Shown piece by piece: positions 26,319 to 34,898 of a DNA stretch of 64,000 bases. Position numbers and translations under genes: made by a program. How positions within the stretch are numbered: the stretch's first letter is position 1; each line of letters starts with the position of its first letter. The notes under the pieces were generated by a model. That model was not told the origin of the DNA and searched no databases. It saw only the letters and a program-made list of their open reading frames with translations. The stretch comes from Candidatus Dormiibacterota bacterium (GTDB lineage: Bacteria > Acidobacteriota > Polarisedimenticolia > Gp22-AA2): positions 1 through 64,000 of the forward strand of contig DASQAT010000001.1 of the NCBI GenBank assembly GCA_035635555.1. Direction: 5' to 3'.

Positions 26319-26443
26319 GGTCTCTCCTCTCACCAGCGGATGAAAGGCTCGCTCCTCCCGGACACTCAGCAGGGGGAGCGGGATTCTACCCCATTCTCGC
26401 GGCGCGGATGAGATCGGGGATGGGCGAGGGCCCGGACCTGCTC

Positions 26444-27424
26444 CTAGTCGAGACGGCGGACCGCCATGAGCGTGATGTCGTCGGCCTGGGCGGCCCCCGA
26501 GCGGAAGGCCCTCAAGTCGTGCAGGAGCGCCCCGACCATGTCCGGCGCCGCCTGCGCGACGTTTTTCGCAAGGTGGCCGGTGAGGCGGTCGATGCCGTAC
26601 TCCTCCCCCGAGTTGTTGCGCGCCTCGTTGACGCCGTCGGTATAGAGAAGGATGGTGTCCCCCGGCGACAGCCGCAGACGGGTCGAGGTGAAGCGCGCGT
26701 CGCAGAACATCCCGATCGGAATCCCGGTGGGGGCGACCCGCTCGATGTCCCGGCCGCGGACGATCAACGGCGGGACATGCCCGGCGTTGCTGATCTCCAC
26801 CTCGCCGCCGCGGAGGGCGCGCCCCAGGACGAGTGTCGCGAAGTGGCTGGGGAGCGCGCTCTCGCAGAACAGGCCGCTGGCGCGCGTGACCAGCTGGTCG
26901 AGCGGCAGGTTCAGGGGCACCAGGGCGCGCAGGGTGGCGTGCAGGTGCGCCATCAGCATCGACGCCGCGACCCCCTTTCCGGAGACGTCGCCGATGGCGA
27001 AGTAGAGGCTGCCGTCCTGGGCGCCGACCGCGTCGCAGTAGTCCCCCGAGACCGGGCCCGCCCCTTCGTAATGACGGGCCACCTCGTAGCCGGGGAACCT
27101 CTGGCTGGGGGGAGGCAGCAGACCGCGCAGGACCTGCGCCGCGAGATCGAGGTCGCGCTCCAGGGCCTGCCGCTGGGTTCGCGTCAGGTGATCGAGGCAA
27201 TACTCCATCAACGGGTCGGCCACCAGTCGATCGGCCTCGATCGTGTCGTGGCAGGACTCGCAGATGCCGAACGTCCCCTTGTCCATGCGATTGAGCGCAG
27301 CGTCCACCTCGCGCAGCAGACGCCGGACCTGCTCGTCGCCGGGGATGAGATCGGCGGCGTCCTCGAGCTTCTGGCGCCTTTCGGTGAGTTGATCGCGCAG
27401 AAGGGCTTCGACCGGGCTGGCCAT
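26444..27424 (-). CDS. PP2C/SpoIIE-type phosphatase with N-terminal DksA-like zinc finger
   Basis: A 326-residue protein. Residues about 1-100 resemble the DksA/TraR family: a helical hairpin, then ICESCHDTIEADRLVADP and EYCLDHL, giving a Cys55-Cys58-Cys76-His79 finger. Residues about 110-326 are a SpoIIE/RsbU PP2C domain with the metal aspartates in GPVSGDYCDA, IGDVSGKGVAAS, LLYTDGVNEA and QADDITLMAV. RsbU-type phosphatases dephosphorylate anti-sigma antagonists and so release sigma factors or switch partners. No partner kinase or STAS gene is adjacent. GAGAGGTGA lies before the ATG at 27422-27424. Confidence 0.88.
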   Translation of the reverse strand: MASPVEALLRDQLTERRQKLEDAADLIPGDEQVRRLLREVDAALNRMDKGTFGICESCHDTIEADRLVADPLMEYCLDHLTRTQRQALERDLDLAAQVLRGLLPPPSQRFPGYEVARHYEGAGPVSGDYCDAVGAQDGSLYFAIGDVSGKGVAASMLMAHLHATLRALVPLNLPLDQLVTRASGLFCESALPSHFATLVLGRALRGGEVEISNAGHVPPLIVRGRDIERVAPTGIPIGMFCDARFTSTRLRLSPGDTILLYTDGVNEARNNSGEEYGIDRLTGHLAKNVAQAAPDMVGALLHDLRAFRSGAAQADDITLMAVRRLD

Positions 27425-27700
27425 GATTCACCTCTCGCACTGGGCTTACGCGCCGGGCGGGTGATTCGGGTGCAACATACATCAGATGAGCGGCGGCGGG
27501 GGGAGGTTTCGGCGGAGCTCGGCTTGCCGCAGGCGGGCCCGCGCCTTCCGCAGGACCAGGCGCACGCGGCTGCTGATCCAGCCGCGCTCGACCGGGCCCG
27601 GCACCGCTTGCGCCCTGTCCCCCGCTCGGGCAGAATGACGGCACGCGGGGCCGCGGAGGCGCCCGCGCACCGGATCGAAAGAGCCGTGGGAGGAGAGATG

Positions 27701-29443
27701 ATGCGATGGGTCGTCCTTGTCGCCGCCGGCGCGCTCGTCGGGGGAGTCTCCGTCGCGCGGGGAGCCGTCCCGTCGGGAACCCCCGAGACGTTGCACACGT
27801 TGGCCTCCGAGTACTTCCACTGGCGCGATCAGAGCTACCCGGTGGCGAGCAGCTCGCAGGGGCTGCACACGTGGGACGACCGGCTGACCGATTATTCCGG
27901 CACGGCGGTCGCGGCGCGGCGAAAACACATCGCCGAGATCCAGGCCCGGGTCCGTTCGATGCCGGGGAACGGCTGGGCCAAGGACGATCGGATCGACTGG
28001 CTCCTGTTCCGCTCGCAGATCGACACGATCGAGTTCTTCAACCGGGTCCTGGATCCCGAGGCGACCGATCCCCAGGTCTACGTGGACGAGTGCAGCAACG
28101 CCATCTTCTCTCTCCTGAAGAAAGAGTACGCCCCTCCGCGGACACGGGCCCTCGCGGCGGCGGCGCGGCTGAAGGGGATGCCGGCCCTGCTGGATCAGGG
28201 GAGGGCGAACCTGACGCGTCCGGTCGGTCTCTACGCCAGGCTCGCCATCGACGCGGCCCGCGCCATCGACCCGCTGTTCAAGGACAGCCTGATGACCCTT
28301 GCCTCCGACCTGAAGCCGGCCGAGCGCGACGATCTCGCCAAGACGGCCGACGCCGCGGTCGCCGCCGTGCACGGATTCGCCGACTGGCTGCAGAAGCGCC
28401 TGCCGCAGATGGCCGAGTGGAAGCCGATGGGCGAGGCCCATTACAACGAGCTGCTGCGGCGCTCCTATCTCCTGCCGCTCGACGCGGGTCAGGTGGAGAT
28501 GCTCGGCCGGGCGGAGCTGGCGCGCTACCGGGCGCTGGAGGCGCTCCTCCCCGACCCCTCGATGGCCGACCCGAACCCCGCGCGCAGCCCCTCCGTGCCG
28601 AAGGACCAGGAGGAGTTCCTGAAGGCTTACGAGAGCCGTGAGGACGAGATGATCCGCTTCCTGAAGGAGAAGAACCTGGTGACGCTGCCGCCCGATCTCG
28701 GTCACTTCTCCATCCGGCAGCTCCCCGCGGCGTTCAAGCCGACGAGCCCCGGAGGGTTCATGAACCCCCCGGGGATCTACGACAGCGATCCGGGCGGCTT
28801 CTACTTCATCCCGACCTACGACCCGAAGAGCGCCAACTTCTACATCCGCGCCGCCATCGAGGACCCGCGTCCGATCCTGGGTCACGAGGGGATCCCCGGC
28901 CACTTCATGCAGCTGTCGATCGCCAATCACCTGAAAGACGAGATCCGTCGCCAGCACGGCGACGGCGTGTTCATCGAAGGATGGGCCCTCTACACCGAGG
29001 AGATGCTGACGCGCACCGGCCTCTACCCCGAGGGATCGGCGGCGCAGGGGCAGGTGCTCCGTCTGTCGCGCTACCGCGCCGCCCGCATCGGCGTCGACGT
29101 CAACCTGCACACCGGTCGCTTCACGTTCGAGCAGGCGGTGAAATATTTCATGGAGGCGGGGGGCCTCGACCGCGAGGCGGCCGAGGGGGAGGCGGCCGGG
29201 GCCGCCTCCTCGCCCACGCAGAAGATCACCTACATGGTCGGCAAGTGGCAGATCATGCGGCTGCTCGGTCTCTACCGCGACCGCAAGGGGAAGGAGTTCC
29301 GCCTCGGCGCCTTCCATGATGAACTTCTGAAAAGCGGGAGCCTGCCGCTGTCGATCGTCGAGTGGATCCTGCTCGACGATCCCGGTACGCTCGAGGGAGT
29401 GCTGAAGCCGGACGCAGCGCCGAGGGCCAACTCAGCTCGATAG
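27701..29443 (+). CDS. DUF885 family secreted metallopeptidase-like protein
   Basis: A 580-residue protein with a signal peptide (about 1-22). The C-terminal half carries the DUF885 hallmarks: LGHEGIPGHFMQL (HExxPGH, resembling a zinc site) at about 393-405, then FIEGWALYTEEML, and a later SSPTQKITYMVGKWQ. The family is thought to be secreted peptidases related to gluzincins, but its substrate is not established. Of two adjacent ATG codons (27698 and 27701), the second is better placed after GGAGGAG. Its last 12 bases overlap the end of the convergent FAD-oxidoreductase gene. Confidence 0.88.
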   Translation: MRWVVLVAAGALVGGVSVARGAVPSGTPETLHTLASEYFHWRDQSYPVASSSQGLHTWDDRLTDYSGTAVAARRKHIAEIQARVRSMPGNGWAKDDRIDWLLFRSQIDTIEFFNRVLDPEATDPQVYVDECSNAIFSLLKKEYAPPRTRALAAAARLKGMPALLDQGRANLTRPVGLYARLAIDAARAIDPLFKDSLMTLASDLKPAERDDLAKTADAAVAAVHGFADWLQKRLPQMAEWKPMGEAHYNELLRRSYLLPLDAGQVEMLGRAELARYRALEALLPDPSMADPNPARSPSVPKDQEEFLKAYESREDEMIRFLKEKNLVTLPPDLGHFSIRQLPAAFKPTSPGGFMNPPGIYDSDPGGFYFIPTYDPKSANFYIRAAIEDPRPILGHEGIPGHFMQLSIANHLKDEIRRQHGDGVFIEGWALYTEEMLTRTGLYPEGSAAQGQVLRLSRYRAARIGVDVNLHTGRFTFEQAVKYFMEAGGLDREAAEGEAAGAASSPTQKITYMVGKWQIMRLLGLYRDRKGKEFRLGAFHDELLKSGSLPLSIVEWILLDDPGTLEGVLKPDAAPRANSAR

Positions 29444-30961
29444 CCCGATTCCGAGAAGGTCGAGGACTCGCAGCAGAAGTCCCGGCCGCCCGCCGGCATC
29501 CACTCGGCGCAGGGCCCGTGTGACCACCCGCACCGAGGCGGATCGCAGCGGCTCGGGCGGGTAAGGGAACGGCTTCCTGCGCACCAGGGAGAGATCGAGC
29601 AGCGGGCTCGGGCGCCCCAGCGTCAGGTGCGCCAGGATCTGTCCCGCCATGTGCGTGTTGGCGATGCCGTGCCCCGTATAGCCCAGACCGTAGACGACTC
29701 TCCCGTCCTCCGCCGAACCGAAGAAGGGCGTGAAGCGCGTCGTGGAGCAGATCGGTCCGCCCCAGGCGTACGGGAACTGCAGATCGGCGAGCGCCGGGAA
29801 GTGCCTGCGGAAGCTGTCGCGCAGCTCGGCGTAGTGCCGCTCGGAGTGATCGCAGCTCGCATCGACGCGGTTGCCGGGGTAATACGCCGCCTCGCTCGTT
29901 CCCCACAGCACACGGTTGTCGCGTGTGAGCCGGTAGTACTTGAAGAAGGCGCGCACGTCGGTCACGCCCTGGCGCCCCCGCCAGCCGAGGGGCTCCATCC
30001 GCTCCGCCGTGAGCGGCTCGCTCACCAGGATGTAGTCATAGAGCGGTATGAACCGGCTCAGAAGGCGCGGGAAGATCAGGTGCGTGTAGGCATTGGTCGC
30101 CAGGACGACGCGGCGCGCCAGGAGTTCGCCCTCGGCCCCCGCCGGGACGGAAGCCTGGACGCGCGCCGCCGCGGCCTGCAGGCGCAGCGCGGCGGCCTGC
30201 AGACGGGTCGCCGCCGCGCCGGTCGCCTCCATGTGCGACGAGGTCCCCGGGATTCCCGGGACATGGGCCGTGCGCAGCCGCACGCCGTCATGAGTGCGCT
30301 CGACGTCCGTCACGCGGGTCCTCTCGTGGAAGACGACCCCCGCGCGGACCGCCTCACGCTTCAGTCCCTCCACGAGCTTGACCGGGTTGACGAGACAGCC
30401 GCGAGGATTGAAAAGGGCCCCCTCGTAGCGCTCGCAGTGCACCTCGGCCCGCGTCTCGGCGCGATCGAGGAGCCGATAGTGCGTCATCCCGAGCGTCCGG
30501 GCGACCTCGAAGTCCTCGCGCAGATCGTCGACCTGCGACGGGAGGAGGGCGACATGCAGCTGTCCCGTACGCTCCAGATCGCAATCGATGCGGTTCTCCT
30601 CCAGGAAGCGCAGCATGCCCTCGAGGTTCTCGACCCCCAGGCGGGCCAGGCGGGCCGCCTCGGCGCGCCCGAAGTGGGCGATCGCCAGCCCGTGCGAATG
30701 GTCGATGCTCTCGCCCACCATTCCGGCGTTGCGGCCGCTGGCCCCGTACGCGGCGATCCCCTGCTCCAGGACGACGACCTCCAGTTTCGGGTCGAGGCGT
30801 TTGAGGAAGATCGCCGTCCACAGCCCGGTGAACCCCGCGCCGATGACGGCGACGCCCGCCTCGCGCCGCCCGACGAGCGGCGGATCCGACTCCCTCCGCC
30901 TCTCGGCGAGCCAGAAGCAGGCCTGCTCGATCGGCCGTCCATTCCCGGAAAACCCGGTCAT
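29432..30961 (-). CDS. FAD-dependent amine/amino-acid oxidoreductase (DAO family)
   Basis: A 509-residue DadA/PuuB-like flavoprotein. The FAD-binding motif is VAVIGAGFTGLWTAIFLKRL (about 37-56), followed by GASGRNAGMV. The C-terminal GRVVYGLGYTGHGIANTHMA is the typical second FAD-contact region. Probable substrates are D-amino acids, N-methyl amino acids or gamma-glutamyl polyamines. An alanine-rich insertion with repeated RLQAAA units (about 248-272) interrupts the middle of the protein. GGGGAGGAG lies upstream of the ATG at 30959-30961. It may share a leftward transcript with the SDR gene 83 bases upstream. Confidence 0.85.
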   Translation of the reverse strand: MTGFSGNGRPIEQACFWLAERRRESDPPLVGRREAGVAVIGAGFTGLWTAIFLKRLDPKLEVVVLEQGIAAYGASGRNAGMVGESIDHSHGLAIAHFGRAEAARLARLGVENLEGMLRFLEENRIDCDLERTGQLHVALLPSQVDDLREDFEVARTLGMTHYRLLDRAETRAEVHCERYEGALFNPRGCLVNPVKLVEGLKREAVRAGVVFHERTRVTDVERTHDGVRLRTAHVPGIPGTSSHMEATGAAATRLQAAALRLQAAAARVQASVPAGAEGELLARRVVLATNAYTHLIFPRLLSRFIPLYDYILVSEPLTAERMEPLGWRGRQGVTDVRAFFKYYRLTRDNRVLWGTSEAAYYPGNRVDASCDHSERHYAELRDSFRRHFPALADLQFPYAWGGPICSTTRFTPFFGSAEDGRVVYGLGYTGHGIANTHMAGQILAHLTLGRPSPLLDLSLVRRKPFPYPPEPLRSASVRVVTRALRRVDAGGRPGLLLRVLDLLGIGLSS

Positions 30962-31044
30962 CGAGGAACGCTCCTCCCCTCGGGCGACTTGCGCCGCGAT
31001 TTTATCACGCGAAAAAAGCGGCCATCGGAACCGCGTCGCCCGCG

Positions 31045-31812
31045 TCAGGCGGCCGTGTAGCCGCCGTCGACCGGCAGCAGGACGCCGGTGAGGAAGCTCG
31101 CCTCGTCGCTGGCGAGAAACACGACCGCGTCGGCCGCCTCGCGCGGCCGGCCGATGCGGCCGATCGGGTGCGCCTCCCCGAGACGCGCGCGGAACGCCTC
31201 GACCGTGAGGCCCAGCTGCCCCGCCTCCTTCACGAACAGCGGCGTGTCGATCTCGCCGCAGCAGATGGCGTTCACGCGTATCCCGCGCCGCGCGTAATCC
31301 AGGGCCATCGCCCGGGTGAGCTGGGCGACCGCCCCCTTGGTCGCGCAGTACGCCGCCGACCCGTGGTCGCCGACCAGACCGGCGACCGAGCAGTTGTTCA
31401 CGATGACGCCCCTGCCCTGCGCCAGCATGCGCGGCACGACGTGCTTCGAGACCAGGTAGACCGACGTGAGGTTGACCGCCAGGATCCCCGCCCATTCCTC
31501 TTCGGGGATCTCGTGCACTTCATGCGGCACGAACACGCCGGCGTTGTTGAACAGGATATCGATGCGGCCGTGGGCGGCCAGCACCTCCTCGACCAGGCGC
31601 TCGACCTGGTCGCCGCGCGACACGTCGCAGGCGATGGCGGACACCCGGGCGTGCCCCCCGTCCTTGAGCCCGGCCGCGGCGGCTTCGCCCCGCTCGCGCG
31701 CGATGTCGGCAATGACGACCCGCGCCCCCTCCTCGAGGAAGCGCTCCGCGGTCGCCAGCCCGATGCCCGACGCGCCGCCCGTGATCAGCGCGATGCGATC
31801 CGTGAGTCTCAT
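31045..31812 (-). CDS. Short-chain dehydrogenase/reductase (SDR)
   Basis: A 255-residue classical SDR. It has a TGGASGIGLA cofactor loop near the start, NNAG at about 89, the catalytic Ser in NNCSVAGLVG, and YCATK as the YxxxK pair. The C-terminal FLTGVLLPVDGGYTAA is also standard. It oxidises or reduces an alcohol or ketone with NAD(P). An Asp at the end of beta-2 (VVIADI) favours NAD. The substrate is unknown; neighbours suggest amine or amino-acid breakdown. The ATG at 31810-31812 follows GAGGAC. It is divergent from the PYROXD2-like gene. Confidence 0.92.
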   Translation of the reverse strand: MRLTDRIALITGGASGIGLATAERFLEEGARVVIADIARERGEAAAAGLKDGGHARVSAIACDVSRGDQVERLVEEVLAAHGRIDILFNNAGVFVPHEVHEIPEEEWAGILAVNLTSVYLVSKHVVPRMLAQGRGVIVNNCSVAGLVGDHGSAAYCATKGAVAQLTRAMALDYARRGIRVNAICCGEIDTPLFVKEAGQLGLTVEAFRARLGEAHPIGRIGRPREAADAVVFLASDEASFLTGVLLPVDGGYTAA

Positions 31813-31979
31813 GCAGTCCTCAGTTGTTACCACATCCGACGCCGACGGGTCCATTGATTCCTGCCCGCGAGCGGGACGATAATCCACGCCGTCCAGCACA
31901 GGGCCCAGGGGCCTGGTCTCACGACGTGATACGCGGTGCTCGCGCGCGTAAGGCGGCGCCGCACCGGGAGGGGGAAGGC

Positions 31980-33602
31980 ATGGCGAGCAGGGGGTACGAC
32001 GTCATCGTCATCGGCGGGGGGCACAACGGGCTCGTGAGCGGCGCCTATTTCGCGCGCTCCGGCGCCCGCACCCTGGTCCTGGAGGCCCGCCACAAGGTCG
32101 GCGGCGCGGCGGACACCAGCGCCCCGTTCCCGAACCATCCCGAGATCAGGGTCACGACGTACTCGTACGTGATGTCGCTGATGCCGCCGACGATCATCCG
32201 CGAGCTGAAGCTGAAGGACTTCGGCTACAAGGTCACGCCGTTCGGCCCCTACTACCAGGCCTATCCCGACGGCCGCGCCATCAAGGTGTTCGCCAGCGAT
32301 CACGCCCGGAGCCATGCCTCGATCGCCCAGTTCTCGAAGAAGGACGCCGAGACGCTGCCGAAGTGGGAGGAGTGGCTGAAGGGGGTGGCCGACGTCCTCG
32401 GACCGCTGCTGCTGCGCGTGCCACCCAAGCTCGGCTCGATGGCCCCGGGGGATCTGCTGGCGCAGGCCCGCACCGGGTGGAAAGTGCGCGGCCTCGGGGT
32501 GCGCGGGGTCGCGGACGTGACCCGGCTTTTCTCCATGAGCGTCACCGACCTCCTCGACGACTGGTTCGAATCGGACGCCATCAAGGGGATGCTCGCGATC
32601 AACGGAGTCATCGGCACCTGGGCCGGACCCGACGAGCCCGGGACGGCGTACGTCATGCTGCACCACTCGATCGGCGACGTCGGGGACGGGCACCTCGGCT
32701 CGTGGGGCTTCCAGGAAGGGGGCATGGGGGGGGTCTCCGACTCCATCCGCCGCTCGGCCGAGAGCTTCGGGTGCGAGGTCAGGACGAAGGCCCCCGTGGG
32801 GAAGATTCTCGCGCGCGACGGCCGGGTCACGGGTGTCGCCCTGAAGAGCGGTGAGGAGATCCTCGCCCCGGTGGTGGTGACCACCATCCACCCCAAGATC
32901 GCCTTCCTGCAGTGCCTCGACAGGAAGGATCTCCCCTCCGACTTCGTGACCGACATCGAGCGCTGGAAGACGCGCTCCGGCGTCGTGAAGATCAACGTCG
33001 CGCTGTCCGAGCTGCCGAGCTTCCGGGCGGACCCCGGCACGAATCTGCAGGAGCACCACACCGGGTCCGTCGAGCTGTGCTTCTCCCCGCGCTACGCCGA
33101 GCGGGCCTTCCAGGACGCGCACATCGATCGCAAGGCGGCCACGGCACCGTTCGTCGACGGGACGATCCCGACCTCGCTCGACCCGACGCTGACCCCCAAG
33201 GGCGTCCACGTCTTCTCGATGTTCACGCAGTGGGTGCCGGACGACTGGAGCAAGGAGCCACACCGCGAGGAGCTGGAGGCCTACGCCGACCGGATCATCG
33301 ACCTGTACACGGAGCTGGCGCCGAACTTCAAGCGCGCCGTCATCGACCGGCAGGTGATCGGCCCCTACGACATGGAGAAGGAGCTCGGGCTCATCGGCGG
33401 GAACATCTTCCACGGCGAGCTGTCGGTCGACCAGCTGTTCCACATGCGGCCGGCCCCCGGCTACGCCGATTACCGCACGCCGATCAAGGGGCTGTACCAC
33501 GGCTCCTGCGCCACGCACGCCGGCGGCGGCGTCAACGGAATCCCGGGCTGGCAGGCGTTCCGCCAGGCGAAGGCGGACGGAGCGATCAGGAGAACGGCAT
33601 GA
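31980..33602 (+). CDS. PYROXD2/phytoene-desaturase-like FAD oxidoreductase
   Basis: A 540-residue flavoprotein. The N-terminal dinucleotide motif is DVIVIGGGHNGLVSGAYFAR, followed by EARHKVGGAADT. The C-terminal GLYHGSCATHAGGGVNGIPG is characteristic of PYROXD2-like members rather than true carotenoid desaturases, and no carotenoid gene is nearby. The reaction is unknown. GGGAGGGGGAAGG precedes the ATG at 31980. Its TGA overlaps the ATG of the class III aminotransferase (ATGA), so the two proteins probably act in the same pathway. Confidence 0.85.
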   Translation: MASRGYDVIVIGGGHNGLVSGAYFARSGARTLVLEARHKVGGAADTSAPFPNHPEIRVTTYSYVMSLMPPTIIRELKLKDFGYKVTPFGPYYQAYPDGRAIKVFASDHARSHASIAQFSKKDAETLPKWEEWLKGVADVLGPLLLRVPPKLGSMAPGDLLAQARTGWKVRGLGVRGVADVTRLFSMSVTDLLDDWFESDAIKGMLAINGVIGTWAGPDEPGTAYVMLHHSIGDVGDGHLGSWGFQEGGMGGVSDSIRRSAESFGCEVRTKAPVGKILARDGRVTGVALKSGEEILAPVVVTTIHPKIAFLQCLDRKDLPSDFVTDIERWKTRSGVVKINVALSELPSFRADPGTNLQEHHTGSVELCFSPRYAERAFQDAHIDRKAATAPFVDGTIPTSLDPTLTPKGVHVFSMFTQWVPDDWSKEPHREELEAYADRIIDLYTELAPNFKRAVIDRQVIGPYDMEKELGLIGGNIFHGELSVDQLFHMRPAPGYADYRTPIKGLYHGSCATHAGGGVNGIPGWQAFRQAKADGAIRRTA

Positions 33603-34885
33603 ACACCGTCGAGAAGTACCGCCTCTACGTCAACACGCACTTCCTGAAGAAGGTCCAGCCGATCGTGGTCGATCGCGCGCAGGGGGCGAAGCTCTGGGAC
33701 GAGGCGGGGCGGGAGTACATCGATCTCTTCTCGGGGATCTCGGTCGTCAACGCCGGGCACGTCCGATCCGAGATCGTCGAGGCTGCGGCGGCGCAGATGC
33801 GCCGACTCGTTCACTGCAACTCCTACCTCTACCACAACCGGCCGACGGCCGACTTCGCCGAGGCGCTGGCGTCGATCATGCCCTCCCGGGACCTCCGGGT
33901 CTCCTTCTTCGGCAACAGCGGCGCCGAGGCGATCGAGGGGGCGATGCGGCTCGCCAAGCAGTTCACCGGGAAGAGCGAGTTCGTCGCCCTCGAGTTGTCG
34001 TTCCACGGACGCACCGTCGGCACCCTGAGCGTCACCGGAAACTGGAACCGCAAGAAGAAGGGTGGGCCCTATCTGCCCGGGGTGGCCTTCGCCGCCGCCC
34101 CCTATCCGTACCGCAGCCCCTACGGCACGGACCCGGCGATCGTGGCACGCGAATGCGCGCGCGATCTCGAGCGGGCGATCGACCTGCGCACCTCCGGGGA
34201 CGTGGCGGCCTTCATCGCCGAGCCGGTCCTGGGGGAGGGCGGCATCATCGTGCCGCCCCCCGACTATTTCAAGCGGGTCAAGGAGATTCTCGACCGGCGC
34301 GGCATCCTGTTCATCTGCGACGAGGTCCAGTCGGGCTTCGGACGCACCGGTCGCATGCTGGCGATCGAGCACTCCGGCGTCGTGCCGGACATCGTGGTCA
34401 CGGCCAAGGGAATCGCCGACGGATTCCCCCTGTCGGCGTTCACCACGCGGGAGGAAATCGCCAAGGCATTCACACCCGGAGACCATCTCTCGACTTTCGG
34501 CGGCAACCCGGTCTGCTGCGCGGCCGCGCTCGCCAATCTCGAAGTGTTCCGCAAGGAGAGGCTCGTGGAGCGCTCGGCCTCAGCGGGAGCGAGGCTTCTC
34601 GCGCGGCTCCAGGAGCTGGCCGCTCGCCACCGGCTCATCGGCGAGGTGCGTGGTTGCGGACTGATGGCCGGCGTCGAGCTGGTGGAGGACCGGGACACGA
34701 AGACGCCGGCCGCCGATGCGGCCGGCGACGTCCAGGCGCGCATGCTCGAGGATGGCTTCCTGATCGGCGTCGGCGGCTACCACGGCAATGTCCTGCGGCT
34801 CCAGCCGCCGCTCGTGATCGACGACGCCGACCTGGACCGCTCCGTCGCCGCCCTCGACAAGGCGCTCGCCGGGGCCGCCCGCTGA
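33599..34885 (+). CDS. Class III PLP-dependent aminotransferase (AGXT2/4-aminobutyrate-type)
   Basis: A 428-residue fold-type I aminotransferase. PLP contacts are FFGNSGAEAIEGAMRLAKQF near 100-120, SFHGRT near 137, FICDEVQSGFGRTG (with the Asp that binds the pyridine N), and Lys270 in VTAKGIADGFPLS. The length and motifs fit 4-aminobutyrate, beta-alanine or alanine-glyoxylate (AGXT2) transaminases. The amino donor cannot be told. It is translationally coupled to the PYROXD2-like oxidoreductase upstream and convergent with the saccharopine-dehydrogenase-like gene. Confidence 0.9.
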   Translation: MNTVEKYRLYVNTHFLKKVQPIVVDRAQGAKLWDEAGREYIDLFSGISVVNAGHVRSEIVEAAAAQMRRLVHCNSYLYHNRPTADFAEALASIMPSRDLRVSFFGNSGAEAIEGAMRLAKQFTGKSEFVALELSFHGRTVGTLSVTGNWNRKKKGGPYLPGVAFAAAPYPYRSPYGTDPAIVARECARDLERAIDLRTSGDVAAFIAEPVLGEGGIIVPPPDYFKRVKEILDRRGILFICDEVQSGFGRTGRMLAIEHSGVVPDIVVTAKGIADGFPLSAFTTREEIAKAFTPGDHLSTFGGNPVCCAAALANLEVFRKERLVERSASAGARLLARLQELAARHRLIGEVRGCGLMAGVELVEDRDTKTPAADAAGDVQARMLEDGFLIGVGGYHGNVLRLQPPLVIDDADLDRSVAALDKALAGAAR

Positions 34886-34898
34886 GGTTCGCGGCTCC

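Noticed and set aside
22890-26411. Very long open frame on the plus strand opposite the sortilin-type gene
   Set aside because: It has no motif, is Arg/Gly/Pro/Val-rich and is exactly antisense to a gene with clear BNR repeats. Long antisense frames arise readily at this G+C content.
31980-33602. Carotenoid biosynthesis (phytoene desaturase)
   Set aside because: The C-terminal signature and the absence of crtB, crtE or crtY neighbours point to the PYROXD2-like branch.
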